Assembly (NCBI RefSeq): GCF_000425065.1
Contig: NZ_AULB01000017.1
Coordinates: forward strand, 62,001 to 126,000
Length of the DNA: 64,000 bases
Reading direction: 5' to 3'
DNA from: Actinomadura rifamycini DSM 43936
Lineage (GTDB): Bacteria; Actinomycetota; Actinomycetes; Streptosporangiales; Streptosporangiaceae
The notes under the pieces are model-generated. The model saw only the letters and a list, made by a program, of their open reading frames with translations, searched no databases and was not told the DNA's origin. The position numbers and the translations under genes are program-made. Positions 15,001-23,000 of this stretch are shown piece by piece. The number at the start of each line of letters is the position of its first letter. Position 1 is the stretch's first letter.

Positions 15001-16085
15001 CAGACCGCCGCCCCCGTTCCGTCGGTGGGACGCCACAGAGCGATGAAGCGCTCTCGTTCGCTTTCCTCTGCGTCGGCTGCGCCGCCTGCGCCGCCTGCGC
15101 CGAGGTCCTCCGCGCCCTGGCCGCCGCTCACGGGCGTGCGCGGCGCGCCGGTGGACGACGTCCGCTGCAGGCGCACCTCCAGGTCGAACCCCTCGCGGCG
15201 CATCCGCTGGTCCATGTAGAGCATCGCGATGACGCCCGCGTCGAACGGCAGGACGACCGACCAGGCCACGATCCGTCCCGCCGTGTCGACGGCCAGCGCC
15301 GCGACGGCGTCGCTGCCGTCCCCGAAGAACATCAGCTCGACGAAGAGGAACGGGATCCGCAGGGCGAAGAGCCCCATGAACATCGTGACCAGCAGCGTCA
15401 GCATCAGCGCACCGCACAACCGCCACCAGCGGCCCTTGGTGAGGGCCCGCGCGCGCTGGAGCGCACCCCCCACGGTGCGTCGCTCCAGAACGACCGCCGG
15501 AACCGCCTGCACGAGCAGGACGTAAAGCCACACCATCAACCCGAGACTCACGGAAAAGCCCAGGATCGCGGCCGCCGCGACGACCGCCGGATGCGCCCCC
15601 GCCGCCGCCAGCAGGACGAACGGGGCGACCGGCAGCACGAACGCCAGCAGCGACGCGCCCATCACGACCGCCGCCGTCCCCGCCAGCCGTCCCAGCACCG
15701 GACGGGCGTCGCGCATCGCCCGCCGCGGCGGCACCGGCAGCCCCACCAGCTCCCGGCCCAGCAGCGGCGCCAGCAGGCCCGCCAGCAGCAGGATGCCGAA
15801 CCCCGACAGCACCAGCAGCAGCCCGTTCAGCGTCGCCTGCGCGCCGAACGAGCTCAGCAGCACGCCCGGCGTCACCTCGTCGCGGGCCTCGTCCCCGAGG
15901 AAGAAGTACGCGGCGACCGACCCGGCCACCTGGATCACCGACGCCACCGCCGCCGACATCCCCAGCACCGCGCGGGGGCGGCGCCGGATCCCGGCGATCA
16001 CGCCGTCCAGCAGCTCCGAGATCGACATGGGGCGGAACGGGACGGCCTCCTCCACGGCGACGTCCCGGCCGTCCGGTCCCGGCAT
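15000..16085 (-). CDS. Multi-pass membrane protein, glycerophosphodiesterase-membrane-domain-like, first gene of MoxR operon
   Basis: 361 residues from ATG 16085 after AGGGAG. The N-terminal FRPMSISELLDGVIAGIRRRPRAVLG is typical of the actinobacterial membrane proteins resembling the membrane domain of glycerophosphoryl diester phosphodiesterases (DUF7544/7847-type). At least six hydrophobic segments follow between about residues 45 and 300, with GGALQRARALTKGRWWRLCGAL between the later ones. A hydrophilic C-terminal tail is rich in Gly/Ala/Asp. No catalytic domain is present, so it is not itself a phosphodiesterase. It leads the tightly overlapping five-gene operon reading toward 10738. Confidence 0.72.
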   Translation of the reverse strand: MPGPDGRDVAVEEAVPFRPMSISELLDGVIAGIRRRPRAVLGMSAAVASVIQVAGSVAAYFFLGDEARDEVTPGVLLSSFGAQATLNGLLLVLSGFGILLLAGLLAPLLGRELVGLPVPPRRAMRDARPVLGRLAGTAAVVMGASLLAFVLPVAPFVLLAAAGAHPAVVAAAAILGFSVSLGLMVWLYVLLVQAVPAVVLERRTVGGALQRARALTKGRWWRLCGALMLTLLVTMFMGLFALRIPFLFVELMFFGDGSDAVAALAVDTAGRIVAWSVVLPFDAGVIAMLYMDQRMRREGFDLEVRLQRTSSTGAPRTPVSGGQGAEDLGAGGAGGAADAEESERERFIALWRPTDGTGAAV

Positions 16086-16572
16086 GGCGGCTCCCTGCGG
16101 TCTCTGCGGCGTTTCCCCGGCGATCTTCCCGATCCGTCCCGCGCTCCCCTGCGGCGGTCCGCGCCCGGCGCGCGCGGGACGGCGGCCCCGCGCGCCGGCC
16201 GGGTGCTCCACCGCGTGCGTCCGGTCAGGTCATCCTGTCATGGCCGCAATGCCGGGTTCACCGTCATCGCCCGTCCCGCACCGCGGTCCGCCCCGCGACA
16301 CGCCGAGCCGGGCGATGGAAACCGCCGCTTCCGGCCGCCTCCGGCCCCGCTTTCGGGGTCTCCCTTGACAAACCCGGCACTGTATAAAGAGCGCATAAGG
16401 CGGTGCCCCGCCGCGACGAGGGGGCGGCGCCGGGCGCCGGACGCGCGGCCACCCGGCTCGGGGGAGTCATGTACAAGGCAAACGCAGGTAACCTGGCACG
16501 CCAAGGCATATCTCTCCGCGGCTAGGTGGGAAACCGGCGCGTCGCACCACTCCACCGAACCCCGACTATGCG
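16086..16572. other. 487-base intergenic region upstream of mtrA
   Basis: This carries divergent control for the MoxR operon (left) and mtrA (right). Visible elements: a TTGACA (16365-16370) and a TATAAA (16383-16388), too close (12 bases) to form one standard promoter; an 11-bp palindrome CAGGTAACCTG (16485-16495), 78 bases before mtrA; and an 18-codon open frame (ATG 16469 to stop 16525) right after GGGGGAG. The palindrome is a plausible autoregulatory site for MtrA. No convincing gene is present. Confidence 0.5.
16485..16495. promoter_or_regulatory. CAGGTAACCTG palindrome before mtrA
   Basis: A perfect 11-bp inverted repeat centered on an A. It contains GGTAAC, which recurs in the AGGTA-GT-TACCT palindrome at 21681-21692 upstream of hpf. 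Both could be sites of the same regulator, with MtrA itself the obvious candidate. Confidence 0.4.
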
Positions 16573-17259
16573 ATGAGGGCCATGAGAGGACGTGTACTGG
16601 TCGTCGACGACGACCTCGCGCTCGCCGAGATGCTCGGCATCGTGCTCAGGGGCGAGGGCTTCGAGCCCTCGTTCGTGCACGACGGCGACAAGGCGCTCGA
16701 GGCGTTCCGGGAGACCCGCCCCGACCTCGTGCTGCTGGACCTGATGCTGCCCGGAGCCGACGGCATCGACGTCTGCCGGCAGATCCGCGCCGAGTCGGGC
16801 GTCCCGATCGTCATGCTGACCGCCAAGAGCGACACCGTCGACGTCGTCCTCGGCCTCGAGTCGGGCGCCGACGACTACATCGTCAAGCCGTTCAAGCCGA
16901 AGGAGCTGGTGGCGCGCGTGCGCGCCCGCCTGCGGCGCACCGACGAACCCGCGCCCGAGACCCTGCAGATCGGCGACATCACCATCGACGTCGCCGGGCA
17001 CTCCGTCAAGCGCGGCGACCAGCACATCCCCCTGACCCCGCTCGAGTTCGACCTCCTCGTCGCCCTGGCCCGCAAACCGCGCCAGGTCTTCACCCGCGAG
17101 GTCCTCCTCGAGCAGGTCTGGGGCTACCGGCACGCCGCCGACACCCGCCTGGTCAACGTGCACGTCCAGCGACTCCGCGCCAAGATCGAGAAGGATCCCG
17201 AGCGCCCCGAGATCGTGGTGACCGTGCGCGGCGTCGGCTACAAAGCGGGCCCAGCCTGA
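16573..17259 (+). CDS. mtrA: Two-component response regulator MtrA
   Basis: 228 residues, OmpR family. The receiver domain has LVVDDD near the start, phospho-acceptor Asp56 in VLLDLMLPG, TAKSD and Lys105 in VKPFKPKEL. The winged-helix DNA-binding domain carries LTPLEFDLLVALARKPRQVFTRE-type sequence, then VWGYRHAADTRLVNVHVQRLR and VRGVGYKAG, almost word for word the MtrA family. MtrA is phosphorylated by MtrB and controls cell-wall hydrolases, DNA-replication-linked genes and development in actinobacteria. A second ATG nine bases downstream could also serve as start. Downstream mtrB and lpqB complete the conserved trio. Confidence 0.97.
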   Translation: MRAMRGRVLVVDDDLALAEMLGIVLRGEGFEPSFVHDGDKALEAFRETRPDLVLLDLMLPGADGIDVCRQIRAESGVPIVMLTAKSDTVDVVLGLESGADDYIVKPFKPKELVARVRARLRRTDEPAPETLQIGDITIDVAGHSVKRGDQHIPLTPLEFDLLVALARKPRQVFTREVLLEQVWGYRHAADTRLVNVHVQRLRAKIEKDPERPEIVVTVRGVGYKAGPA

Positions 17260-17394
17260 AGCACCGCCGGTTCCCTCCCCCCGCCGGCCCGATCCCTCCG
17301 GTGACACGACGATGACTCTTCGTTCGTCCGGCCTCCCGTCCGGCCCGCGGACCGGCCTGCGGAACGGCACCGCGCGACGCCCCGCGGACTCCTC

Positions 17395-19029
17395 ATGAAC
17401 GTCTCGGTGAGGAGCGCGGGGCGGTTCGTGCGGCGGCCCCTGCGCGCCCTCCGGCGGTTGCTGCGCGGCGCCGCGCGGCAGGCGTTCGCCCGCTGGCGCC
17501 GCTCCATCCAGGTGCGGATCGTCACCTCGACCCTGGTCATCTCCGGCATCGTCGTGGTGATCCTCGGCGCGTTCCTGATGCAGCAGGTGTCGTCCGCGCT
17601 GATGGACAGCAAGGTCAAGGCCGCCCGCCTCCAGCTCGACGAGGGCCTCGCCCAGGTCCAGCGCGACCTGGGCCACTCCTCCGACAGCGGCACCCGGCTC
17701 AACGCCACCATCGACCGGCTCCGGTCGAGCAGCGGCCCGTCCGGCCTGTACGAGGTGTACATCCGCGACACGAACGAGCAGTACTTCGACGGCTACGCCA
17801 CCAACGAGCTCCGCGAGGCGAGCGTCCCGAACCGCCTCCGCGAGGAGATCGCGAACGCCCCCGCGGGCACCCGCGCCTACACCTACGGCGAACTGTCGTA
17901 CATCGGCGACCGCCCGTCCGAACGCGGCCTCATCGTCGGCGGACGCACCGGCCAGTTCGAGCTGTACTACCTGTTCTCGCTCGAACAGGAGCAGGAGACC
18001 CTCACCACCGTCGAACGCTCCCTCGTCGGCGTGGGCATCGTCCTCGTCCTCCTCCTCGCCGCGATCGCCTCCCTGGTGACGCGCCAGGTCGTCATCCCCG
18101 TCCGGCTCGCCGCCCAGGGCGCGCAGCGCCTCGCCGCCGGCCGGCTCGAGGAGCGCATGCGCGTCCGCGGCGAGGACGACCTCGCCCGGCTCGGCCGCTC
18201 CTTCAACGAGATGGCCGAGAACCTCCAGGAGAAGATCCGCGAACTCGAGGACCTCTCGCAGGTCCAGCGCCAGTTCGTCTCCGACGTCTCGCACGAGCTC
18301 CGCACCCCGCTCACCACCATCCGCATCGCCGCCGACATGCTCTACGAGAACCGCGACACCTTCGGCGACGCGGCCGTCGGCCGCTCCGCCGAGCTGCTGC
18401 AGAGCCAGCTCGAACGGTTCGAGGCGCTGCTCGCCGACCTCCTCGAGATCAGCCGGCACGACGCCGGCGCCGCCACCCTCGACGCCGAGTCGCTCGACAT
18501 GCGCGACGTCGTGCTCCGCACCGTCGGCGACATCCAGGGCCTCGCCGAGCGCAAGGGCAGCAAGGTCGTCCTCCAGCTCCCCGGCGAACCCTGCATGGCC
18601 GAGGTGGACCGCCGCCGCGTCGAGCGCATCCTGCGGAACCTGCTGGTCAACGCCGTCGAGCACGGCGAGGGCGAGGACATCGTCGTGTCCGCCGCCGCCG
18701 ACCGCGACGCCGTCGCCGTCGCCGTCCGCGACCACGGCGTCGGCCTGAAACCGGGCGAGGGGCAGATGGTCTTCGACCGGTTCTGGCGCGCCGACCCCGC
18801 CCGCGCCCGCACCACCGGCGGCACCGGCCTCGGCCTGTCCATCTCCCGCGAGGACGCCCAGCTCCACGGCGGCTGGCTCCAGGCATGGGGCGAACCCGGC
18901 CAGGGCTCCCAGTTCCGCCTGTCCCTGCCCCGAGCCGCCGGCGCGGAACTCCGCGGCTCCCCGCTCCCGCTCGTCCCGCCCGGCGCGGGCGACTCCCGCC
19001 CCGTCTTCGCGGAACTGGAGGTCGAATGA
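17395..19029 (+). CDS. mtrB: Sensor histidine kinase MtrB
   Basis: 544 residues. It has a basic cytoplasmic start, TM1 at about 42-62 (IVTSTLVISGIVVVILGAFL), an extracytoplasmic sensor region to about residue 210, and TM2 at 212-230. HAMP follows (VIPVRLAAQGAQRLAAGRLEERM), then HisKA with His300 in FVSDVSHELRTPLTT. The ATPase domain has N-box NLLVNAVEHG (about 414), DHGVGL and GGTGLGLSI (about 478). It phosphorylates MtrA. The sensor domain is thought to respond to cell-wall or division status together with LpqB. The stop codon overlaps the lpqB start as ATGA, so expression of the two is coupled. A 135-base gap separates it from mtrA. Confidence 0.97.
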   Translation: MNVSVRSAGRFVRRPLRALRRLLRGAARQAFARWRRSIQVRIVTSTLVISGIVVVILGAFLMQQVSSALMDSKVKAARLQLDEGLAQVQRDLGHSSDSGTRLNATIDRLRSSSGPSGLYEVYIRDTNEQYFDGYATNELREASVPNRLREEIANAPAGTRAYTYGELSYIGDRPSERGLIVGGRTGQFELYYLFSLEQEQETLTTVERSLVGVGIVLVLLLAAIASLVTRQVVIPVRLAAQGAQRLAAGRLEERMRVRGEDDLARLGRSFNEMAENLQEKIRELEDLSQVQRQFVSDVSHELRTPLTTIRIAADMLYENRDTFGDAAVGRSAELLQSQLERFEALLADLLEISRHDAGAATLDAESLDMRDVVLRTVGDIQGLAERKGSKVVLQLPGEPCMAEVDRRRVERILRNLLVNAVEHGEGEDIVVSAAADRDAVAVAVRDHGVGLKPGEGQMVFDRFWRADPARARTTGGTGLGLSISREDAQLHGGWLQAWGEPGQGSQFRLSLPRAAGAELRGSPLPLVPPGAGDSRPVFAELEVE

Positions 19030-20807
19030 ACCGCGGCCTCGCCATCGCCTTCCTGTGCGCCGCCGTCCTGCTCGGCGGCACCGGCTGCGCCGGCGTGCCC
19101 AGCGGCGGCCAGGTCGTCACCGGCCAGCCCGCCGAACGCGCCGAGCGCGTCGACGACCCGTACGTCCGGCTCGTCCCCGTCGGGCCCGACCCCGAATGGG
19201 GCCCCGCCGAGATCGTCTCCGGCTTCCTCGCCGCGTCCGCGAGCTTCGACGACGACCACCGCGTCGCCAAGCAGTACCTCGGCGCCAAGTCCCGCTGGGA
19301 CCCCGGGCCCCGCCCGTTCGTCACCGTCCTCGCGGACCGGATCGTCGCACCGCAGGTCGTCCGGTCCGAGAACGGGCAGGCGACCGTCCGGATCACCGGC
19401 GACCAGCTCGGCACCATCACCTCCGACGGCCAGTACACCGCCGCCCCCAAGGACCTCGACGTCGCCTTCCAGCTCGCCCGCACCCCGCAGGGCATCTGGC
19501 GGATCACCGGCCTGCCCGGCGGCGACAAGGCCGGCCTGATCCTCACCAAGGACGACGTCGAGCGCTCCATGCGCACCGTCAACCTGTACTTCTTCGCGCC
19601 CGACCGGCACACGCTCGTCCCCAACGGGATCTTCCTGCCGGTCGTGAACCGCCAGACGCTCCCCACCCAGCTCGTCCGGGCGCTCCTCAGCGGCCCGACC
19701 TCCTGGCTGAACGGCGCCGTCGACAGCGCCTTCCCCAACGGCACCCAGCTGCGCGGCCCCGTCGACATCGACAACGACGTCGCCACCGTCGACCTCACCG
19801 CGGGGGCCCGCGCCGGCGACGTCGAGCGCATGTCCGCGCAGCTCGGCTGGACCCTCCGCCAGCTCTCCGAGATCCAGCGCTGGCGGCTGCGCATCGGCGG
19901 CGAGACCGTCACCGCCGAAGGCATGGACTCCACCCAGTCCGTCTACGCCTGGCCGGAGAACTCGCCCGACGGCCCCGACGCCAAGAACAAGGGCCACCAG
20001 AACGCGTACATGGTCGGCGAGACCGGCGCCCTCGGCACCCTCCGCGGCGACCGCGTCCACCCCGTCGTCACCGGCCCCGCCGGCGCCCTGTCCCGCCCCG
20101 CCGTCTCGCCCGACTACGGCGAGGTCGCCGGGCTCGGCAGCGCCCACGACCAGGTCGTCGTCGCGGCCCCCGTCTCCGGCGCCGCCGCCTCCCGCGTCCT
20201 GCTGAACGCCCGGGAGGGCGCCCGCTTCACCGCGCCGTCCTGGAGCCCCGACGGCACCCTGTGGACGGTCGAGAGCACGTCCGAGGAGTCCGCCCTCTGG
20301 GTGCGGCGCCCGGGGCAGCCGCCCGTCCGCGCCGCCCACTGGGGCCTCAGCGGACGCGAGGTCCTGTCCTTCCGCGTCGCGCGCGACGGCGTCCGCGCGG
20401 CCGTCATCGTCAACATCGACGGCCGCCCCCAGATCCAGGTCGGCCGCATCGCCCACGCCCCCGACGGCACCCTGGACGTCGGGGCCTTCCTGCCCGTCAG
20501 CTCCGAACTCCAGGACGCCGTCGACATCGCCTGGCGCGACTACGGCACCCTCGCCGTGCTCGGCCGCGCCAAGCGCGACTCCCAGACGCTCCCGTACCTG
20601 ATGCCCGTGAGCGGCAGCGCCGTCACCACCCTCGGCGTCGGCTCCCTCGGCGAACCCGAGACGATCACCGCGGCGCCGGGCGCGCCCGTCCTCATCGGCA
20701 CCCGCTCCGGTGACGGGCAGAAGATCTGCCGCCAGCGGTCCCCTTCGCAGACCTACAGCGAGTGGATCTGCCCCGCCGCGGGCCGCGACCCGTACTACCC
20801 GCGCTGA
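19026..20807 (+). CDS. lpqB: Lipoprotein LpqB (MtrB accessory protein)
   Basis: 593 residues. The signal peptide NRGLAIAFLCAAVLLGGTGC points to Cys21 as the lipidation site, although the lipobox (GGTGC) is weak. The following domains match LpqB: an N-terminal region with DDPYVRLVPVGPDPEW, the GerMN domain (about 190-320, with NLYFFAPDRHTLVPNGIFLP), and a C-terminal beta-propeller-like domain (about 330-590) with repeated P-A/S-W-SPDG/RDG motifs. In mycobacteria LpqB binds the MtrB sensor domain and modulates MtrA phosphorylation; the same is expected here because the three genes are contiguous and overlapping. A perfect DnaA box follows directly after the stop codon. Confidence 0.95.
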   Translation: MNRGLAIAFLCAAVLLGGTGCAGVPSGGQVVTGQPAERAERVDDPYVRLVPVGPDPEWGPAEIVSGFLAASASFDDDHRVAKQYLGAKSRWDPGPRPFVTVLADRIVAPQVVRSENGQATVRITGDQLGTITSDGQYTAAPKDLDVAFQLARTPQGIWRITGLPGGDKAGLILTKDDVERSMRTVNLYFFAPDRHTLVPNGIFLPVVNRQTLPTQLVRALLSGPTSWLNGAVDSAFPNGTQLRGPVDIDNDVATVDLTAGARAGDVERMSAQLGWTLRQLSEIQRWRLRIGGETVTAEGMDSTQSVYAWPENSPDGPDAKNKGHQNAYMVGETGALGTLRGDRVHPVVTGPAGALSRPAVSPDYGEVAGLGSAHDQVVVAAPVSGAAASRVLLNAREGARFTAPSWSPDGTLWTVESTSEESALWVRRPGQPPVRAAHWGLSGREVLSFRVARDGVRAAVIVNIDGRPQIQVGRIAHAPDGTLDVGAFLPVSSELQDAVDIAWRDYGTLAVLGRAKRDSQTLPYLMPVSGSAVTTLGVGSLGEPETITAAPGAPVLIGTRSGDGQKICRQRSPSQTYSEWICPAAGRDPYYPR

Positions 20808-20808
20808 G

Positions 20809-20817
20809 TTATCCACA
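20809..20817 (+). promoter_or_regulatory. DnaA-box-like 9-mer TTATCCACA
   Basis: An exact match to the classical DnaA box, one base after the lpqB stop codon and before comF. Isolated boxes outside oriC can titrate DnaA or regulate genes. Here it stands alone, so no origin is implied. Confidence 0.5.
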
Positions 20818-20867
20818 GGTCGGGGTTCTTGTGTCGGCCCGGCGCCGCGCCGGGCATCGTCGACGGC

Positions 20868-21644
20868 ATGAGCCTCCTGACGACGATCCTCGACCTGGTC
20901 CTTCCCGAATCCTGCGCGGGCTGCGGGCGCCCGTCGGTCCTCCTGTGCCCCGTCTGCAGCATCCCCCTGCAGGCTCCCGCCGGCCGGGCGCCCGCGCTCC
21001 CGGGCGTCCCTCGCCCCCACACGGTCGCGCTCTACCAGGGGCCGGTGAAGGCCGTCCTGTCGGCCTACAAGGAGCAGGGCCGCACCCGCCTGGCCGTCCC
21101 GCTGGGCGAAGCCCTGGCCACCGCCCTCCGCGCCGCCCTCCACCCCCAACCGCCCCCGCCGTCCGAGCCGCCGTTCCCGGCGTCCGGGCCGCCCTCGGAG
21201 TCCCCGCCGTTCCCGCCGCTCCCGGTGTCCGCGCCGCTTTCGGCGGCCGCTTGCGGGGGCGGCGCCCCGCCGCTCGTCCGGGCGGTATGGGTCCCCTCCG
21301 GCAGGCGGGCTCGGCGCCGGCGGGGGCGGGACGTGACGGGGGAGGTGGCGCGGGTCGCGGTGCGGCGGCTGCGCGCGGAGGGCATGGCGGTCACCGCGGT
21401 GGACGCGCTGCGGCTGCGGCGGCGCGTGGCCGACCAGGCCGGGCTGACGGCGGCGCGGCGGGCGGCGAACCTGCGGGGCGCCATCGAGGTGCGGGCGCCC
21501 GTGGCCGGGCGGCGCGTCGTCCTCGTGGACGACGTGGTGACCACCGGGGCGTCGCTGTCCGAGGCGGCGCGCGCCCTGCGCGCGGCGGGGGCCGAGGTGG
21601 TGGGCGCGGCCACCGTCGCGATGACGCCGCGGCGCCGGGCGTGA
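20868..21644 (+). CDS. ComF family protein / phosphoribosyltransferase-like
   Basis: 258 residues. The N-terminal zinc-knuckle CAGCGRPSVLLCPVC (Cys16, 19, 27, 30) and C-terminal phosphoribosyltransferase motif VVLVDDVVTTGAS are the two hallmarks of ComF proteins. The usual LALYQG/AYKEQGRT and QAGLTAARRAANLRGA segments are also in place. Between about residues 93 and 130 there is a proline-serine-rich insertion that most relatives lack. ComF is needed for DNA uptake in competent bacteria; in actinobacteria its job is not established. Gene order lpqB-comF-hpf-secA matches mycobacteria. No Shine-Dalgarno is obvious. Confidence 0.9.
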   Translation: MSLLTTILDLVLPESCAGCGRPSVLLCPVCSIPLQAPAGRAPALPGVPRPHTVALYQGPVKAVLSAYKEQGRTRLAVPLGEALATALRAALHPQPPPPSEPPFPASGPPSESPPFPPLPVSAPLSAAACGGGAPPLVRAVWVPSGRRARRRRGRDVTGEVARVAVRRLRAEGMAVTAVDALRLRRRVADQAGLTAARRAANLRGAIEVRAPVAGRRVVLVDDVVTTGASLSEAARALRAAGAEVVGAATVAMTPRRRA

Positions 21645-22334
21645 AGGGTGACTTTCTTCACGTAAGCGCAAAGGTCGGACAGGTAGTTACCTAGCGTGGC
21701 CGGTCTTCCCGGCGGGTGCGCGGCACCCCTGGGCGCCGCGGCCGCGAGGCCCGGCGAGAGGAGAAGAAATTACGCAAACTCACCTGTGGGTCAGGGCGAT
21801 CTGACCTGCGGGGAAGGAGGGCGCGCAAGCCCCGCGCCCAAGGGGGAACACGGCATATGGCGGCGCCGTGGAGGGCCCTCGGGACGCCGCTGAGGCGATC
21901 ATCGATGACGGACCGTGAGTTTTTCCTCGCCCCACCCCCCTGACATTCGAGGCGTAAGGGGTTAGCGTTCCTGACATGGCACCCGCCCGGGTCCGTGGTT
22001 GCGTCGGATCGCAGCGTTCCTCGGGAACGCGGCAGACGATCCGGCTAGCCGATGCCAGGCGCAGGCGAAACGGCCCACGTAAGGCGACTTCTCGTCGACC
22101 GATCACGGTGCGCCTTAGAGGTAAGTCCTGCCCCGTCGAGGGATCCGACATCCCCCGAACCGGGAGAAGGGCAGTAGTGGCGAGAGCGCCGCGAGCCCCT
22201 CAGCAGGCGGATGTGGGGACGAAGACCAGGTCGGCCGGGCGGGTGCGACCCACCGTGCTGTGGCGCCCGAACCGGGGACGTCAGGGCCCCCGGTCCGGGC
22301 GGAGAACGCAACCGGGCGAAGGGGGGAGTCCCGC
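21645..22334. other. 690-base structured untranslated region upstream of hpf
   Basis: No convincing gene is present; open frames here have random, Arg-rich composition. Visible structure in order: palindrome AGGTA-GT-TACCT (21681-21692); hairpin GGTCAG/CTGACC (21789-21806); hairpin GGGCGCG/CGCGCCC (21819-21839); a promoter-like CTGACA (21941-21946) with TAGCGT (21963-21968); hairpin GCGTTCC-TCG-GGAACGC (22014-22030); and a long-range stem TAAGGCG/CGCCTTA (22080-22117). If the 21941 promoter is used, hpf has a leader of about 360 bases. Such a leader in front of a ribosome-hibernation factor could be a regulatory RNA; I do not recognise a known riboswitch. Confidence 0.5.
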
Positions 22335-23000
22335 GTGGACATCACCGTTAGGGGCCGGCACACCGACGTAGGTGACAGGTTCCGCCGGCACGTCGACGGC
22401 AAGCTGGCCAAGATCGAGCGGCTCAACCAGAAGGTCATCCGCGTGGATGTGGAGGTGTCGGAGGAGCACAACCCGCGTCTCGCCGACCAGCGCGAGCGAG
22501 TGGAGCTGACGATCCGTTCCCGCGGACCGGTGATCCGGGCCGAGGCGGCGGCCGACGACCGGTACGGCGCGCTCGACCTGGCGCTGGACAAGCTGGAGTC
22601 GAGGCTCCGCCGCGGCGCCGAGCGCCGCAAGAGCCACGGCGGCAGGGCGCGGGCCAAGCTCGCCACGATGGAACCGGTCCCGGAGCCTCCGCTCCCGGCG
22701 CCGGAACCGCCGCGCGCGGCGCGCGCGGAGCACACGGCCGTCCAGGAGCGGCCCGATTCCGAGACCGCGGTCCCGACGGACGAGAACATCGTCCCGATCC
22801 CGATGGAGGGCGACGGGCCCGTCGTCGTCCGCGAGAAGTTCCACACGGCGGAAGCGATGGGCATCGAGCAGGCCCTGTTCGAGATGGAGCTCGTCGGGCA
22901 CGACTTCTACCTGTACCGGGACAAGGCCACCGGCCACCCCTCGGTCGTCTACCGGAGGCGAGGCTGGGACTACGGAGTGATCAGGCTCGTCGAAGAGTGA
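22335..23000 (+). CDS. hpf: Ribosome hibernation promoting factor, long form
   Basis: 221 residues, GTG start six bases after GGGGGGAG. The N-terminal domain (about 1-100) begins DITVRGRHTDVGDRFRRHV and has the beta-alpha-beta-beta-beta-alpha pattern of the S30AE/HPF fold, with basic residues for the 30S subunit (YGALDLALDKLESRLRR). A variable Pro/Glu-rich linker (about 115-160) leads to the C-terminal dimerisation domain, VVREKFHTAEAMGIEQALFEMELVGHDFYLY and YRRRGWDYGVIRL. Long HPFs join two inactive 70S ribosomes into 100S dimers in stationary phase or stress. The position between comF and secA is conserved. The long upstream region suggests complex control. Confidence 0.94.
   Translation: MDITVRGRHTDVGDRFRRHVDGKLAKIERLNQKVIRVDVEVSEEHNPRLADQRERVELTIRSRGPVIRAEAAADDRYGALDLALDKLESRLRRGAERRKSHGGRARAKLATMEPVPEPPLPAPEPPRAARAEHTAVQERPDSETAVPTDENIVPIPMEGDGPVVVREKFHTAEAMGIEQALFEMELVGHDFYLYRDKATGHPSVVYRRRGWDYGVIRLVEE

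Noticed and set aside
16365..16388. TTGACA followed by TATAAA as a single promoter
   Set aside because: The spacing is only 12 bases, too short for a standard sigma-70-type promoter; each may belong to another arrangement, so no promoter was called.
20809..20817. Replication origin because of a DnaA box near comF
   Set aside because: A single box without a cluster, AT-rich unwinding element or dnaA/dnaN genes does not make an origin.
18342..21671. Minus-strand open frame of 1109 codons over mtrB, lpqB and comF
   Set aside because: It spans three well-identified plus-strand genes and has random low-complexity composition; it results from the high GC content.
21976..22371. Open frame of 131 codons upstream of hpf
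   Set aside because: Arg/Pro-rich random composition, no ribosome-binding site, and it overlaps the hpf start; better explained as leader RNA.
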